This document shows, in pieces, positions 1-9,160 of a stretch of DNA of 64,000 bases. The position numbers were made by a program, and so were the translations under genes. Below the pieces are notes generated by a model. The model searched no databases and was not told the origin of the DNA. It was given only the letters and a program-made list of their open reading frames with translations. The stretch spans positions 62,001 through 126,000 of the forward strand of contig DAOUIZ010000023.1 of NCBI GenBank assembly GCA_034423195.1, written 5' to 3'. Every line of letters begins with the position of its first letter. Within the stretch, counting starts at the first letter, position 1. The stretch is from CATOSK01 sp034423195 (GTDB lineage Bacteria > Chloroflexota > Dehalococcoidia > Lucifugimonadales > UBA3495).

Positions 1-948
1 GCGTTCAATGTACAGGTCCTGGTAGTCGGCCCAGGTATGGGTGACACACCATGCCACCCAGGGGTTGTGGCCAAAGTGGGGAAAGCCGGGCAGCCCTGGG
101 AAGGACAGCCCAACTACGTCGAAGCCGGGACAGGCGACGTGGTTCTGATAGTAGACGTTGGGCGTGTTGAGGGCCCGGTGGGAGTCGCCTGCCAGGATTG
201 GCTTTCCCGAGGCGGTGCGCGCGCCGGATATGACCCAGCTATTGCTGCCCAGGTCGGACTCGTGCAGCTCGTTGACGGCCGCCGCCGCCGCGGTCAGTTC
301 CTCCAGCCCCCGCTGCAAGCTGCCTTCGTGGCGGGCGCCCGGCGGCAGGATGAGAAGCTGGCTAGGTTCATATCCCGGGAAGACCTGGGCCGTCTTCTCC
401 GGCCCCAGGGCCCTGACCAGGCGTGCCCGCAGCACCTTGGATTCAAAGATCCCCATCGGAAGGTGGCGCACCTTGTAGACCACCAGGCCGTCCCAGGGCT
501 GCCAGGGCTCGGGGGTCGCGCCGGTAATCTGAAACTCGATGGGCAGCGGGTCGGCGGAATCAATATAAGCGTTCACCCCGGCGGCGTAGGCGTCGAACAT
601 CGCCCGGGTCTCCGGGGAGGACGCCCAATAGTCATCCCTCGCGCTGCGTTCCAGGAGACAGCGGCGCATGAACTTGTCCTGTTCCACCCCCTCCGGCCCA
701 ACGACTTCCGCCCAGCGTCCCAACCCCCGGCGGCGGTCCTGCTCCATCTGCCAGAAGCGGTCCTGGGAAGTGGCGAATCCCTGGGCGAAGAAGGCGTCGG
801 ACTCACTCTCAGCGCGGATGTGGGGGATGCCCCAGGCGTCGCGATGGATGAGCGCCGGGGCGTTCAGGCCGGGCAGGGACACATCGCCGGTTACGTCGGG
901 ACAGGCCCGGAGAAGATCGTCATGGGTGAGTCCTGTGATGGTGCTCAA
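1..948 (-). CDS. penicillin acylase family Ntn hydrolase (3' end cut by window)
   Basis: Reading the minus strand from 948 to 1 gives 316 codons with no stop, so the gene runs off the left edge. The N-terminal part has the family pattern of an invariant 'DxxGIPHI' segment, then 'GFATSQDRFWQME', and near residue 235 'GSNSWVISGARTASGKP', where the first Ser of SNSW is the expected N-terminal nucleophile after autocleavage into alpha and beta chains. Members hydrolyse amides such as penicillins, acyl-homoserine lactones and N-acyl amino acids; the substrate cannot be told from this part. The start is a TTG directly after a TAA; no upstream ATG is available in frame. It lies 66 bp downstream of the flavin monooxygenase on the same strand, so co-transcription is likely. 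Confidence 0.85.
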   Translation of the reverse strand, partial: MSTITGLTHDDLLRACPDVTGDVSLPGLNAPALIHRDAWGIPHIRAESESDAFFAQGFATSQDRFWQMEQDRRRGLGRWAEVVGPEGVEQDKFMRRCLLERSARDDYWASSPETRAMFDAYAAGVNAYIDSADPLPIEFQITGATPEPWQPWDGLVVYKVRHLPMGIFESKVLRARLVRALGPEKTAQVFPGYEPSQLLILPPGARHEGSLQRGLEELTAAAAAVNELHESDLGSNSWVISGARTASGKPILAGDSHRALNTPNVYYQNHVACPGFDVVGLSFPGLPGFPHFGHNPWVAWCVTHTWADYQDLYIER

Positions 949-1014
949 TTATCAGCCTCGGACGGGGCCAGGCCCGTGGAATGGAGCCCGTGGGATGGAG
1001 CCCGTGGGATGAAA

Positions 1015-2190
1015 TCAGAAAGCCCCCCGGGCTTCGAGTCCCAGGAGCGCCTGTCCCGCGCTTTCGTAGTGGGCGTAGCTGGCCTGAACGTGCTGGGTGA
1101 TTACGTGCATGTCCTGGAAGCGGCGCTGGATTGGGTTGGACGCGAAAATCGCACCGGCGCCGCAGAGGTTGTAGGCAATGTCGACCACCTGGGCCGACAT
1201 CCTGAGGGCATGGGTGGCCGCCACCCGCAGCTGGAGGCGCTGCTCCACGGGTACGGTCCCGTCCCGGGAGGCCGACTCCCACACCGTGTTCACGGATTCC
1301 TGGAGGAAGCACTGGGCGGACCGGTGGATGGCGTGGGCCTCTCCGACCTGGCGCTGGGCCGGCTGCTGGTCCCGCAGGACGGTGCTGGAGCGGCCCGGGG
1401 CCCGGGTGGAGGCGGCCTCGATGGCGATTTCCAGGCTCTTTCGGGCCACGCCCAAGGCCACGGTGGCGAAGCCCGATCCGAACAGCAGCGTCCTGGGAAT
1501 GGCATAGAGCGGGCCCGGTTCGTTATGTTCACCCTCGAACTGGTAGGTGCGGTGCTCCGGGATGAACATATCGTCCACCTGGAAGCTGAAGCTGCCGGTG
1601 CCCCTCAGACCGGCGACCTGCCACAGGTCCACGAACTTGACATCTTCCTTGGGCATGAGCAGCATCCGGGTGCCGGCCCGGTTGCGGGCGGCGTCCAGGA
1701 CCTGGCCCGGTTGCCCAATGGGAGCGAGGGCCGCAATCCAGGTGGCATGGTCGCTGCCGCTGCTGAAGTTCCAGTGACCGCTGAGCCGGTAACCGCCTTC
1801 CACCGGAACGGCGAGGGATGCGGCGGTCGGCGGGCCGTTGGTCACCACGGCCCGGGGGTTGGACCAGATTTCCCGGGCGATGCCCTGGTCCATCATGACG
1901 GCGCTGGTGGAGAAGACATTATTCTGGTTGAGGCACCAGCCGACGCTGGCATCGGCCGGGGCAAATATCTCGAGGATGCGCAGAAAATCGGGATGGGCCA
2001 TTTCGGCGCCGCCCAGGGACCTGGGAAGCAGCAGCCGGAAAAATCCTCCGTCGGCCAGCGCGTTGGCCAGCTCACCCGGCATCTGCCGGTCCCGGTCGAT
2101 CCGGTCGGCGGCTTCCGCCGTTTGTTCCGCCAGTGGACGGGCCTTCTCCAGGTAATCGTCAATGCCGGGGATGACTGCGTTCTGTTGCAT
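1015..2190 (-). CDS. acyl-CoA dehydrogenase-fold group D flavin monooxygenase (HsaA/HpaB-like)
   Basis: A 391-residue protein with the acyl-CoA dehydrogenase fold. The central 'GHWNFSSGSDHATW' segment (about residues 138-151) is typical of the two-component flavin-dependent hydroxylases (HsaA, DszC relatives) rather than true acyl-CoA dehydrogenases, and I do not see the catalytic Glu region of the dehydrogenases. Such enzymes use reduced flavin from a separate reductase to hydroxylate aromatic or heterocyclic substrates; no reductase gene is next to it. The ATG at 2190 is preferred over the TTG one codon upstream. It is transcribed towards the penicillin acylase and divergently from the MmgE/PrpD gene, with a candidate promoter at 2253-2282. 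Confidence 0.8.
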   Translation of the reverse strand: MQQNAVIPGIDDYLEKARPLAEQTAEAADRIDRDRQMPGELANALADGGFFRLLLPRSLGGAEMAHPDFLRILEIFAPADASVGWCLNQNNVFSTSAVMMDQGIAREIWSNPRAVVTNGPPTAASLAVPVEGGYRLSGHWNFSSGSDHATWIAALAPIGQPGQVLDAARNRAGTRMLLMPKEDVKFVDLWQVAGLRGTGSFSFQVDDMFIPEHRTYQFEGEHNEPGPLYAIPRTLLFGSGFATVALGVARKSLEIAIEAASTRAPGRSSTVLRDQQPAQRQVGEAHAIHRSAQCFLQESVNTVWESASRDGTVPVEQRLQLRVAATHALRMSAQVVDIAYNLCGAGAIFASNPIQRRFQDMHVITQHVQASYAHYESAGQALLGLEARGAF

Positions 2191-2252
2191 CAAGTGGTTT
2201 CTCGCGTCGCGTTCGGGCTAACCTGTCCGGGCTGGGCGGACCGGCACCGGCT

Positions 2253-2282
2253 AAATTACATGGTAGGCGGCGCCGGTGTCAA
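2253..2282 (-). promoter_or_regulatory. candidate promoter of the flavin monooxygenase gene
   Basis: On the minus strand TTGACA (2282-2277) is followed after 18 bp by TAATTT (2258-2253), or after 16 bp by TGTAAT (2260-2255). The consensus -35 and the position about 60 bp before the start codon support it; the -10 is weak. Confidence 0.45.
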
Positions 2283-2454
2283 AGTTAAGATGTGCTGCTC
2301 TCCCAAGTATTGGCAGGCGGGAAAGGCTCCCGGACCGGGCGAGTCCCCTGGACCGGGCGCCGGAAACTCGGCGAGGGTTTACAGGCCATGCGTTGCCCTC
2401 CATCATGCCAGCGTCACCACCAACATGAACACCAAATGGAGGGAGGGTGAGACC

Positions 2455-3807
2455 ATGGCAGCTGACTACCTGGACCAATTTGCTGAGTTCGTGGCAACTA
2501 CCCGCGCGGAAGACCTCCCCGGCGCAACCATCGCAGCGGCCAGGGATGTGGTGCTGGACACGGTCGGAGCGATTGCCGCCGGAAGCCGCTTGCCCGAGAA
2601 CGCCAACCTGGCCCGCCTGGCGGCAACCATGGGCGGCCCCGGGAAGGCCCCGGCGATAGGCCACTCCCAGCGGCTGTCGGCAGCGTGGGCGGCCCTGGTC
2701 AACGGGACCGCCGGCGTCGCTCTGGAAATGGACGAGGGAAGCAGGTTGGGCGGAGGGCACCCTTCCATCCACGTAACGCCCGCAGCCCTGGCGGTGGCCG
2801 AGGAAATGGGATCCAACGGAGCGGACACCCTGGCGGCGGTGGTGGCAGCCTACGAGGTGACTTCGCGGACCGGGACCGCCACCAGCGTCCGCCCCGAGGT
2901 CCATTCCCATGGAACTTGGGGGACCATCGGCGCGGCGGCGGCAACGGCCCGCCTCCTGGGATACGGTGCGAAGGACACCAGGCTGGCGATGAACCTGGCG
3001 GCTTCCATGAGCCCGGCCAACACCTGGACGCCCTGCCTCGAGGGCGCGACCGTGCGCAACCTGTACCCCGGCCGGTCCGGGTTCCAGGGGATACTGGCCG
3101 CCCACCTGGCCCACTGCGGATTCACCGCGGTCGAGGACGGGCCTTCCGACATTTACGGGTCAATCCTGGGAGAGGGATTCGACGCGGAAGCGGCGGCCGC
3201 CGGCCTCGGGCAAGGGCCGATGCGAATCCAGCAAAACTATTTCAAGTTCCACGCCTGCTGCCTGTACCACCATCCCGTGCTGGACGCGGTGCAGCTGGCG
3301 TTGGCGGAGCATTCCTTCCGTGCGGATCAGGTGGAAGCCGTCGAGGCAATTACGCCACCCATCGTGCGGATTATGGCCGACCCGGAACCGGAGAATATGC
3401 TGGCGGCCAAGTTTTCCATTCCCTACGCCGTGGCGTCCCTTATCGCCCGCGGCAACACCGGGGTCACGGCCTTTTACCCGGAGGAAGTCGGCAACGAGGA
3501 AACCCGGGCCCTGGCGAAGCGGGTCAAGGTGGTGCCGGATGAGCGGATGAACCTGCGCCGCTACGACTATCCTGCGGCGGCGGTGACGGTCCGGTTGAGG
3601 GACGGCAGGACACTGGAGAGTTCAGTGGTCAGCCAGCGGGGAGATTTCTCCAACCCGGCCCCTCGCGAGGAACTTCTGAACAAGTTCCGGGTTCTGGCCG
3701 GGGATACCTGGGACGCGGAACGTATCGAGCGCATCATCGCCACGGTGGACCGGTTGGACACCCTGGGTTCCATTTCCGAGTTGACTGGGCTGCTGACTGC
3801 CCCCTGA
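2455..3807 (+). CDS. MmgE/PrpD family protein
   Basis: A 450-residue member of the 2-methylcitrate dehydratase (PrpD)/MmgE/cis-aconitate decarboxylase family. Typical segments are 'DTVGAIAAGSR' near residue 38, the 'ALEMDEGSRLGGGHPSIHVTPAALAVAEE' region with Asp and His residues of the family active site, and 'FKFHACCLYHHPVLDA' late in the chain. Family members dehydrate or decarboxylate short tricarboxylic acids; many Chloroflexi paralogues have unknown substrates. The open frame extends far upstream only because the antisense strand carries another gene. An ATG at 2425 is also in frame, but the ATG at 2455 follows a GGAGGGAGGGTGAGA stretch that makes a good ribosome binding site. Confidence 0.85.
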   Translation: MAADYLDQFAEFVATTRAEDLPGATIAAARDVVLDTVGAIAAGSRLPENANLARLAATMGGPGKAPAIGHSQRLSAAWAALVNGTAGVALEMDEGSRLGGGHPSIHVTPAALAVAEEMGSNGADTLAAVVAAYEVTSRTGTATSVRPEVHSHGTWGTIGAAAATARLLGYGAKDTRLAMNLAASMSPANTWTPCLEGATVRNLYPGRSGFQGILAAHLAHCGFTAVEDGPSDIYGSILGEGFDAEAAAAGLGQGPMRIQQNYFKFHACCLYHHPVLDAVQLALAEHSFRADQVEAVEAITPPIVRIMADPEPENMLAAKFSIPYAVASLIARGNTGVTAFYPEEVGNEETRALAKRVKVVPDERMNLRRYDYPAAAVTVRLRDGRTLESSVVSQRGDFSNPAPREELLNKFRVLAGDTWDAERIERIIATVDRLDTLGSISELTGLLTAP

Positions 3808-3878
3808 GCCCGTCCGGCTCATAAACCAGCCAGGTTTCTGAGACCCTTCGCCCTGCCCCTGCCAGGGTTGGGCCACCT

Positions 3879-3905
3879 TTGAGCAATCTGCAGCCTTCCT
3901 ATAAA
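3879..3905 (+). promoter_or_regulatory. weak candidate promoter of the MaoC/CoA-transferase operon
   Basis: TTGAGC (3879-3884) and TATAAA (3900-3905) are separated by 15 bp, about 45 bp before the MaoC start. The spacer is short, so this is only suggestive. Confidence 0.3.
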
Positions 3906-3947
3906 ATCCAGGTATTCCAACCTCGAAACGCCAACGGAGCGGGACCT

Positions 3948-5033
3948 ATGTCCAACGGCTTGATAACCCCGGAAGTTGCCGCCCTCATAGGGCGGGAGTC
4001 CGACCCCGAGCGCAACCGGTTTCCCATCAGCGCCGAGATGGCCTACGACGTGGCCGACAGCATTGAAGACTACAATCCTCTTTACGTTGACCCAAACTAT
4101 GCTTCCAACAGTCGGTTCCAAAAATTGCTGTGTCCGCCCCTGGCTGCCTGGAAGGATATCGCGCCCCCCATCGGCTATTTCGGGGCCGGGCAGGAGTGGC
4201 ACTTCGAGGTGCCCCTCCCGTTCAACAGCTACGGTCTCAACGGGGGCAGCGACTGGCAGTTCCTCGCCCCCGCCTATGTGGGATCATGGATCACGCGCCG
4301 GTTCCGAATCCTGGACATATTCGAGAAGGAGGGGCGGTCCGGTCCCCTGGTTTTCATCGTCCGCCAGGAAACCCAGACCGACCAGCACGGTACCGTCCTC
4401 AGTCTGGCCAAGCGCGTCAGCATCCACCGGGCCCTTCCCACCGAAGCGGAATCCGGCCAGGGTGAAGAACACAGCCAACCCGCCGGAGCGGAGGGCCTGA
4501 CCACCGTTCCCGTATCTCCCCCCGACCCGGAGGTGATCCTTCCCAAGCCTTCTTCGGAAAAGCGGGACCAGCTGCACTTCGAGGATGTGGAAACCGGAAT
4601 GGACCTGCCGGAGGTGGTCAAGGGCCCCATGACCACCACCCACCTCATCCGCTGGGCCGCCGCCAACGGCAACTACGCCCGCATCCATTGGGACCTTCCC
4701 TTCGCCCAGCTGCACCAGAAGCTGCCCAACGTCGTCGTCAACGGGTCGCTGAAGAACCAGTATCTCGGCCAGCTCCTGCTGGATTTCGCCGGCGAGGAGG
4801 GCTGGTTCCGCCGCTTCTACGTGGAGCACCGAGGCATGGATTTTCCCGGGGACACCCTGACCGCTTTCGGGGAGGTTACCGGAAAGCGGGAGGAGAACGG
4901 CTTCGGCCTGGTGGACTGCCGGGTCGGGTTGCGGAATGACCGTGGACACCAGACCGCCTCCGGCACCGGGACCGTGGTATTGCCCCGGCGTGGCGGGCAA
5001 TTGCCCCTGGTGTGGCCGGAAGAACCCTGGTAG
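3948..5033 (+). CDS. MaoC-like double-hotdog dehydratase
   Basis: A 361-residue protein with two hotdog-fold halves. The N-terminal half (about residues 1-165) has the FAS1-type MaoC look ('DYNPLYVDPNYASNSRF'), joined by a charged linker to a C-terminal half beginning 'QLHFEDVETGMDLPEVVKGPMTTTHLIRWAAANGNYARIHWD', which resembles the hydratase-2 motif (D/N, H). The family hydrates enoyl-CoA or mesaconyl-type CoA esters. The ATG at 3948 is preferred to a further upstream in-frame start at 3879 because the sequence before it is not protein-like. It leads a run of CoA-transferase genes, so a role in CoA-ester hydration in the same pathway is likely. Confidence 0.8.
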   Translation: MSNGLITPEVAALIGRESDPERNRFPISAEMAYDVADSIEDYNPLYVDPNYASNSRFQKLLCPPLAAWKDIAPPIGYFGAGQEWHFEVPLPFNSYGLNGGSDWQFLAPAYVGSWITRRFRILDIFEKEGRSGPLVFIVRQETQTDQHGTVLSLAKRVSIHRALPTEAESGQGEEHSQPAGAEGLTTVPVSPPDPEVILPKPSSEKRDQLHFEDVETGMDLPEVVKGPMTTTHLIRWAAANGNYARIHWDLPFAQLHQKLPNVVVNGSLKNQYLGQLLLDFAGEEGWFRRFYVEHRGMDFPGDTLTAFGEVTGKREENGFGLVDCRVGLRNDRGHQTASGTGTVVLPRRGGQLPLVWPEEPW

Positions 5034-5041
5034 TGCCCGGG

Positions 5042-6268
5042 ATGCTGGCAGGGATACGGGTCCTTGAGCTGGGCGAAGGGATTTCGGCGCCCTTCTGCGC
5101 CCGGCTGCTGGCCGATTACGGCGCCGATGTCGTCAAACTGGAGCCCCCCGGCGGCGACCCTAGCCGCCGGTCCGGGCCCTTCGCGGGCGATGATCCCCAC
5201 CCGGAAAAGAGCATCCCCTTCCTGTACCTTAACACCAACAAGCGCAGCATAACCCTGGACCCCGCCACCGCCTCTGGGCGCCTGCTCCTGGACCGGCTCC
5301 TGCAGACCGCCGACGTTGTCGTGGAGAACATTTCCCGCCCAGCCCCCGGGAATCAGCCGGGATTTCCCGGCCAGCGGGAACCCTCCGAAAAACGCTTCCC
5401 GGAGGCCATCTTCCCCGGCATTTCCAGGGACCATGACCGCCTGGTGGTGACATCTATCACCCCCTTCGGCCAGACCGGGCCGCGCCGGGATCTGGCCGCC
5501 ACGGATATCGTCAACCTGGCCTTCAGCGGGTTGCTGTACCACTCCGGCGATTCCGACCGGGAACCTCTTCGCAACGCGCTGGACCAGTCCCTTTATGTGG
5601 CCGGAATCAACGGCGCCGTCGCCACCACGGCGGCATTGTTCCACAGGTGGACCACCGGCCGGAGCAGCCGCGTGGACGTTTCAGTGGTGGAATGTCTGGC
5701 CTCCCACCTGGTCCAGGCCGTTCCCTACTACAACTTCATGGGGGCTATTAAAGGACGCCGCCCGGTGCGCGGGTCCGGGTTCGAGGAGCTGATGCCCGCC
5801 CGGGACGGGTACGTAATTCCCTCGGTCCAGGGTTCCCAACCCTGGTCGGCGGTGGCCGACCTCATCGGAGTGCCCGCGCTGCACGACGAACGGTTCTCCA
5901 CCGGGGCGGGGCGCATTGAATTCGGGGAGGACCTCAACGCCCTGCTTCTGGAGGGCCTGGCCCAGTGGGACCGGAAGCCCCTTTTCCAGGCGTCCGGAGA
6001 ACGGCGCCTGGTCTTCGGGATGGCCCAGGATGCGGGAGACCTCTGCCAGTGCCCCCACCTGTGGGAAAGGGGCTTCTTCACCGCCGTCGACCATCCCATT
6101 GCGGGAACAGCCGATTACCCCGGGCTGGGGCCCCGGCTCTCCGGCATGACCTACCATGTCCGGCGCCCCGCGCCTCTTCTGGGACAGCACAACGCCGAAA
6201 TATACCGTGACGAGCTGGGACTTGCTTCCGGGGAATTGGCCCAGCTCAAGGCGGCCGGGGCTATATGA
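5042..6268 (+). CDS. CaiB/BaiF (class III) CoA-transferase family protein, catalytic Asp missing
   Basis: A 408-residue class III CoA-transferase fold protein: 'LAGIRVLELGEGISAPFCARLLADYGADVVKLEPP' at the N-terminus, 'LNTNKRSITLD' and 'TSITPFGQTGP' follow the family pattern. In canonical enzymes an Asp about seven residues after the conserved Arg carries the acyl anhydride intermediate; here the aligned residue is Leu184 ('LRNALDQSLYVAG'), so classical transfer chemistry is doubtful. The start could also be GTG 5033 in a TAGTG overlap with the preceding stop. Its stop overlaps the next start (ATGA at 6265), showing tight translational coupling with the second CoA-transferase. Confidence 0.85.
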   Translation: MLAGIRVLELGEGISAPFCARLLADYGADVVKLEPPGGDPSRRSGPFAGDDPHPEKSIPFLYLNTNKRSITLDPATASGRLLLDRLLQTADVVVENISRPAPGNQPGFPGQREPSEKRFPEAIFPGISRDHDRLVVTSITPFGQTGPRRDLAATDIVNLAFSGLLYHSGDSDREPLRNALDQSLYVAGINGAVATTAALFHRWTTGRSSRVDVSVVECLASHLVQAVPYYNFMGAIKGRRPVRGSGFEELMPARDGYVIPSVQGSQPWSAVADLIGVPALHDERFSTGAGRIEFGEDLNALLLEGLAQWDRKPLFQASGERRLVFGMAQDAGDLCQCPHLWERGFFTAVDHPIAGTADYPGLGPRLSGMTYHVRRPAPLLGQHNAEIYRDELGLASGELAQLKAAGAI

Positions 6269-7692
6269 GCGGCGGCCCTCTGGGCGGCGGCCCCCTGGAA
6301 GGTATCCGGGTCGTCGACCTGAGCCGGGTCTTCGCCATGCCCTACTGTGGGGCCTACCTGGCGGACATGGGGGCCGAGGTCATCAAGGTCGAGACCCACC
6401 ACAGCCAGTTCGTGGACACCACCCGCACCCTCAACGGCCCCTACCCGGACAACCTTCCCAGGGCCGATTACTGGGAACGGGGCGGCACCTTCCACACCCT
6501 GAACCGGGGCAAGCTGAGCCTGACCCTGGACCTCCGGTCTGATAGCGCCCTGCGCCTCCTCCGGGAGTTGGTCTCCGTATCCGACGTGCTGCTGGAGAAC
6601 TTCACCCCCCACGTCACCCGCCGCTTCGGACTGGATTACGCCACCCTCCGTCAGGACCGTCCCGACCTGATCATGGTTTCCAACACCGGCTACGGTCACA
6701 CCGGTCCCTGGAGCGATTTCGGGGCCATGGCCACCGCCCTGGAACCCACTCACGGCACCGGGGCATTCACCGGATACCTTGATGTCGACTCTCAGGGACG
6801 TTCCCTCCCCGGGAGCATCCCCAACAAGATCGCCAACTCCTACACCGACTTCCTGGCCAGCTGGAGTGCCCAGCTGGCGGTCCTCGCCTCCCTCCTCCAC
6901 CGCGCCCGCACCGGCCAGGGGACCTGGATAGACCTGGCCATGTACCAGAACGGCGTTTCCTTCATGGGCGAGGGCCTGCTCGACTTCGCCTTCAACGGCC
7001 GCCGCACCCGCCGCATCGGCAACCGGCATCCTGCCTTCTCTCCCCACGGGTGCTATCCTTGCCTGGGGACCGACCAGTGGGTCGTGCTGGCTGTCCGGGA
7101 CGACGCCGAGTGGCGGGGCTTCTGCACGGCCATCGGCCAGGCGGAACTGGCAACCGACCCCCGGTTCCACGACCCCATCCACCGCCACCGCAATCAGGAC
7201 GACCTCGACCCAATCATCGCGGACTGGACCCGCCGGCGGACTCCCCTGGATACCATGGAGGCCCTGCAGCGGGCGGGGGTTCCCGCCGGCCCCGTCCTCG
7301 ACGCCCGGGGGCTGCTCAACGACCCGCATCTCCGCGACCGGCGCTACTTCGAAGAAACCCACCACATCCCTGAGTCCAACCTGGGCACCAGGGAATACGT
7401 CACCCGGGGCTGGCGTCTCTCCAATGCCGATGTCTCCATCCGCGGCCCCGCCCCCACCCTGGGCGCCGACAACCACCGCCTTCTCTCCGGCCTCCTCGGC
7501 CTTTCCGACGCCACCATCGCCGAGCTGGAAGATGCGGAAGCCGTAGGCTCAACCCTCCTCGGCGCTGGCGAACCCGCCTCCGTTCCCCTCCACCGCCAGG
7601 TTGAGTTGGGCTGGACGGTAGACTATGATTCCGATTACCGCCAGCGCCTGCCAGATGACGGCGCCGCTGACGACATCGGCGAGGGCCCCTAA
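6265..7692 (+). CDS. CaiB/BaiF (class III) CoA-transferase
   Basis: A 475-residue protein with the full class III pattern: 'LEGIRVVDLSRVFAMPYCGAYLADMGAEVIKVE', 'LNRGKLSLTLDL', 'NTGYGHTGP' and 'VLDARGLLNDPHLRDRRYFEE' near the C-terminus. Asp195 in 'NSYTDFLAS' sits where the catalytic Asp is expected, so this copy looks active. It transfers CoA between carboxylic acids; donor and acceptor are unknown. It starts inside the stop codon of the preceding gene. A proline- and charge-rich tail after about residue 430 is longer than usual. Confidence 0.88.
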   Translation: MSGGPLGGGPLEGIRVVDLSRVFAMPYCGAYLADMGAEVIKVETHHSQFVDTTRTLNGPYPDNLPRADYWERGGTFHTLNRGKLSLTLDLRSDSALRLLRELVSVSDVLLENFTPHVTRRFGLDYATLRQDRPDLIMVSNTGYGHTGPWSDFGAMATALEPTHGTGAFTGYLDVDSQGRSLPGSIPNKIANSYTDFLASWSAQLAVLASLLHRARTGQGTWIDLAMYQNGVSFMGEGLLDFAFNGRRTRRIGNRHPAFSPHGCYPCLGTDQWVVLAVRDDAEWRGFCTAIGQAELATDPRFHDPIHRHRNQDDLDPIIADWTRRRTPLDTMEALQRAGVPAGPVLDARGLLNDPHLRDRRYFEETHHIPESNLGTREYVTRGWRLSNADVSIRGPAPTLGADNHRLLSGLLGLSDATIAELEDAEAVGSTLLGAGEPASVPLHRQVELGWTVDYDSDYRQRLPDDGAADDIGEGP

Positions 7693-7836
7693 ACGTCGCT
7701 CCTCCATCGGCCCCAGAGGGTATCCCTGGAGAACCTGTTGGGATCCCCACCGCCGTTGGACGGAGGGAGACACCCTGGAGCGCAACCATCCCGCCGGGCC
7801 TGGCACACGACAATCCACAACAGACGGAGTAACCCG

Positions 7837-9096
7837 ATGGCTGACAAGAAGATCCTCGACGGCGTCCGCGTTCTCACCCTCGAGCAGGTCCACGCCCTAC
7901 CCTGGGGCACCGGATTTCTCGCCGACTACGGCGCCGAGGTCATTCGCATTGAGAGCGCCGACCACCTCCAGGACCGCAAAGCCGGGCCTTTTCCCGGCGG
8001 CAAGGCCGGCGAAGAATGGTGGAACGAAGGCGGCGGTCTCGTCTATTACGGGACCCGGAACAAGCGCAGCCTATGTCTCGACGTGACCGGCCCGCAGGGC
8101 AAGGAAGCCTTCCTGAAGCTCGTCGCCAAGTCCGACATCGTCACCGACAACTTCCGCCCGGGCACGATGGCCCGCTTCGGCTTCGACCACGAGAGCCTGT
8201 CCGAAATCAACCCCCGGATTATCACCCTCAGCAGCACAGCCTACGGCTACACTGGCCCCTGGCGTCGCGCCGGCTCGCGGGCCCGCACCGTCGACGCCGC
8301 CTGTGGCCTTTCCTTCCTCACCGGCTACGAAGGAGGGCCATCCATGCGGGCCAGCAACAATTACATGGACCACTCCGTAGGCAACAACGTCGCCTTCGCT
8401 CTGCTGCTGGCCCTATACCAGCGGAACAAGACCGGCAAGGGCATGCGCATTGACCTGACCATGCAGGAAACCGGCGTTTCCGCCATCGGCCCGGCTGTCC
8501 TGGAAGCTCAGCGGGGCATCACGCGCGACCGGCTGGGATGCGGCCACTGGTGGAAGGCTCCCCACAACGTCTACCCCGCCAGCGGTAGCGACCGATGGAT
8601 TGTCATCGTGGTTTCCTCTGACGTCGAGTGGAACGCTCTCCGGAACGCCATGCAAAATCCCGCCTGGGCCGAGGGGGAAAAATTCGATACCGTGCTCTCC
8701 CGCTGGGAAAACCGCCACGAGCTGGACCGCCGCGTCGCCGAATGGACCTCCCAGCACGACGATGTGGAGCTGGCTAAAAGCCTCCAGGAGCGCGGAATCA
8801 GCGCCGGCGCGTGTCTCACCGCCCAGGATCTGGCCTCCGACCCTCACCTTCAGGAGCGGGACTATCTGTGGGAGTTTGCCAACCCCCAGGCCCCCTCTGT
8901 CGGCCCCCGGGTCTTCGCCGGACGCCCCTTCCGCGACCCCAACCTTCCCGTCGGCCTCAACCGCGTCGCGCAGCTCGGCGAGGACAATAGCTACGTTCTC
9001 AGCCAAATCGCGGGGCTGTCCCAGTCCGAGATAGACCTGTTGTACGACGAGAGTGCCATCTTCTCCCAACCCAAGCCCGGCGAACGCGCCCCCTGA
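7837..9096 (+). CDS. CaiB/BaiF (class III) CoA-transferase
   Basis: A 419-residue class III CoA-transferase: 'LDGVRVLTLEQVHALPWGTGFLADYGAEVIRIES', 'GTRNKRSLCLDVTGPQGKE' and 'STAYGYTGPWRRAGSRARTVDAACG'. Asp178 in 'NNYMDHSVGNN' is in the catalytic position, so it is likely functional. The ATG at 7837 follows a GGAG eleven bases upstream; the longer open frame from 7738 is not protein-like. It sits 144 bp after the second CoA-transferase and shares its direction. Confidence 0.88.
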   Translation: MADKKILDGVRVLTLEQVHALPWGTGFLADYGAEVIRIESADHLQDRKAGPFPGGKAGEEWWNEGGGLVYYGTRNKRSLCLDVTGPQGKEAFLKLVAKSDIVTDNFRPGTMARFGFDHESLSEINPRIITLSSTAYGYTGPWRRAGSRARTVDAACGLSFLTGYEGGPSMRASNNYMDHSVGNNVAFALLLALYQRNKTGKGMRIDLTMQETGVSAIGPAVLEAQRGITRDRLGCGHWWKAPHNVYPASGSDRWIVIVVSSDVEWNALRNAMQNPAWAEGEKFDTVLSRWENRHELDRRVAEWTSQHDDVELAKSLQERGISAGACLTAQDLASDPHLQERDYLWEFANPQAPSVGPRVFAGRPFRDPNLPVGLNRVAQLGEDNSYVLSQIAGLSQSEIDLLYDESAIFSQPKPGERAP

Positions 9097-9160
9097 CCAC
9101 GCCGGTCTCCAGGGACTCTTCCCGCAATAGTTGATATCACCTTCACTGCCGGAGGACTTC

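Noticed and set aside
1020..1045. TTCGAGTCCC as a tRNA T-arm
   Set aside because: No acceptor, D or anticodon arms can be built around it; it lies inside the flavin monooxygenase gene.
37..2454. Very long plus-strand open frame upstream of the MmgE/PrpD gene
   Set aside because: It is antisense to the penicillin acylase and flavin monooxygenase genes, whose minus-strand translations match families; the plus frame is open only because of GC-rich codon bias.
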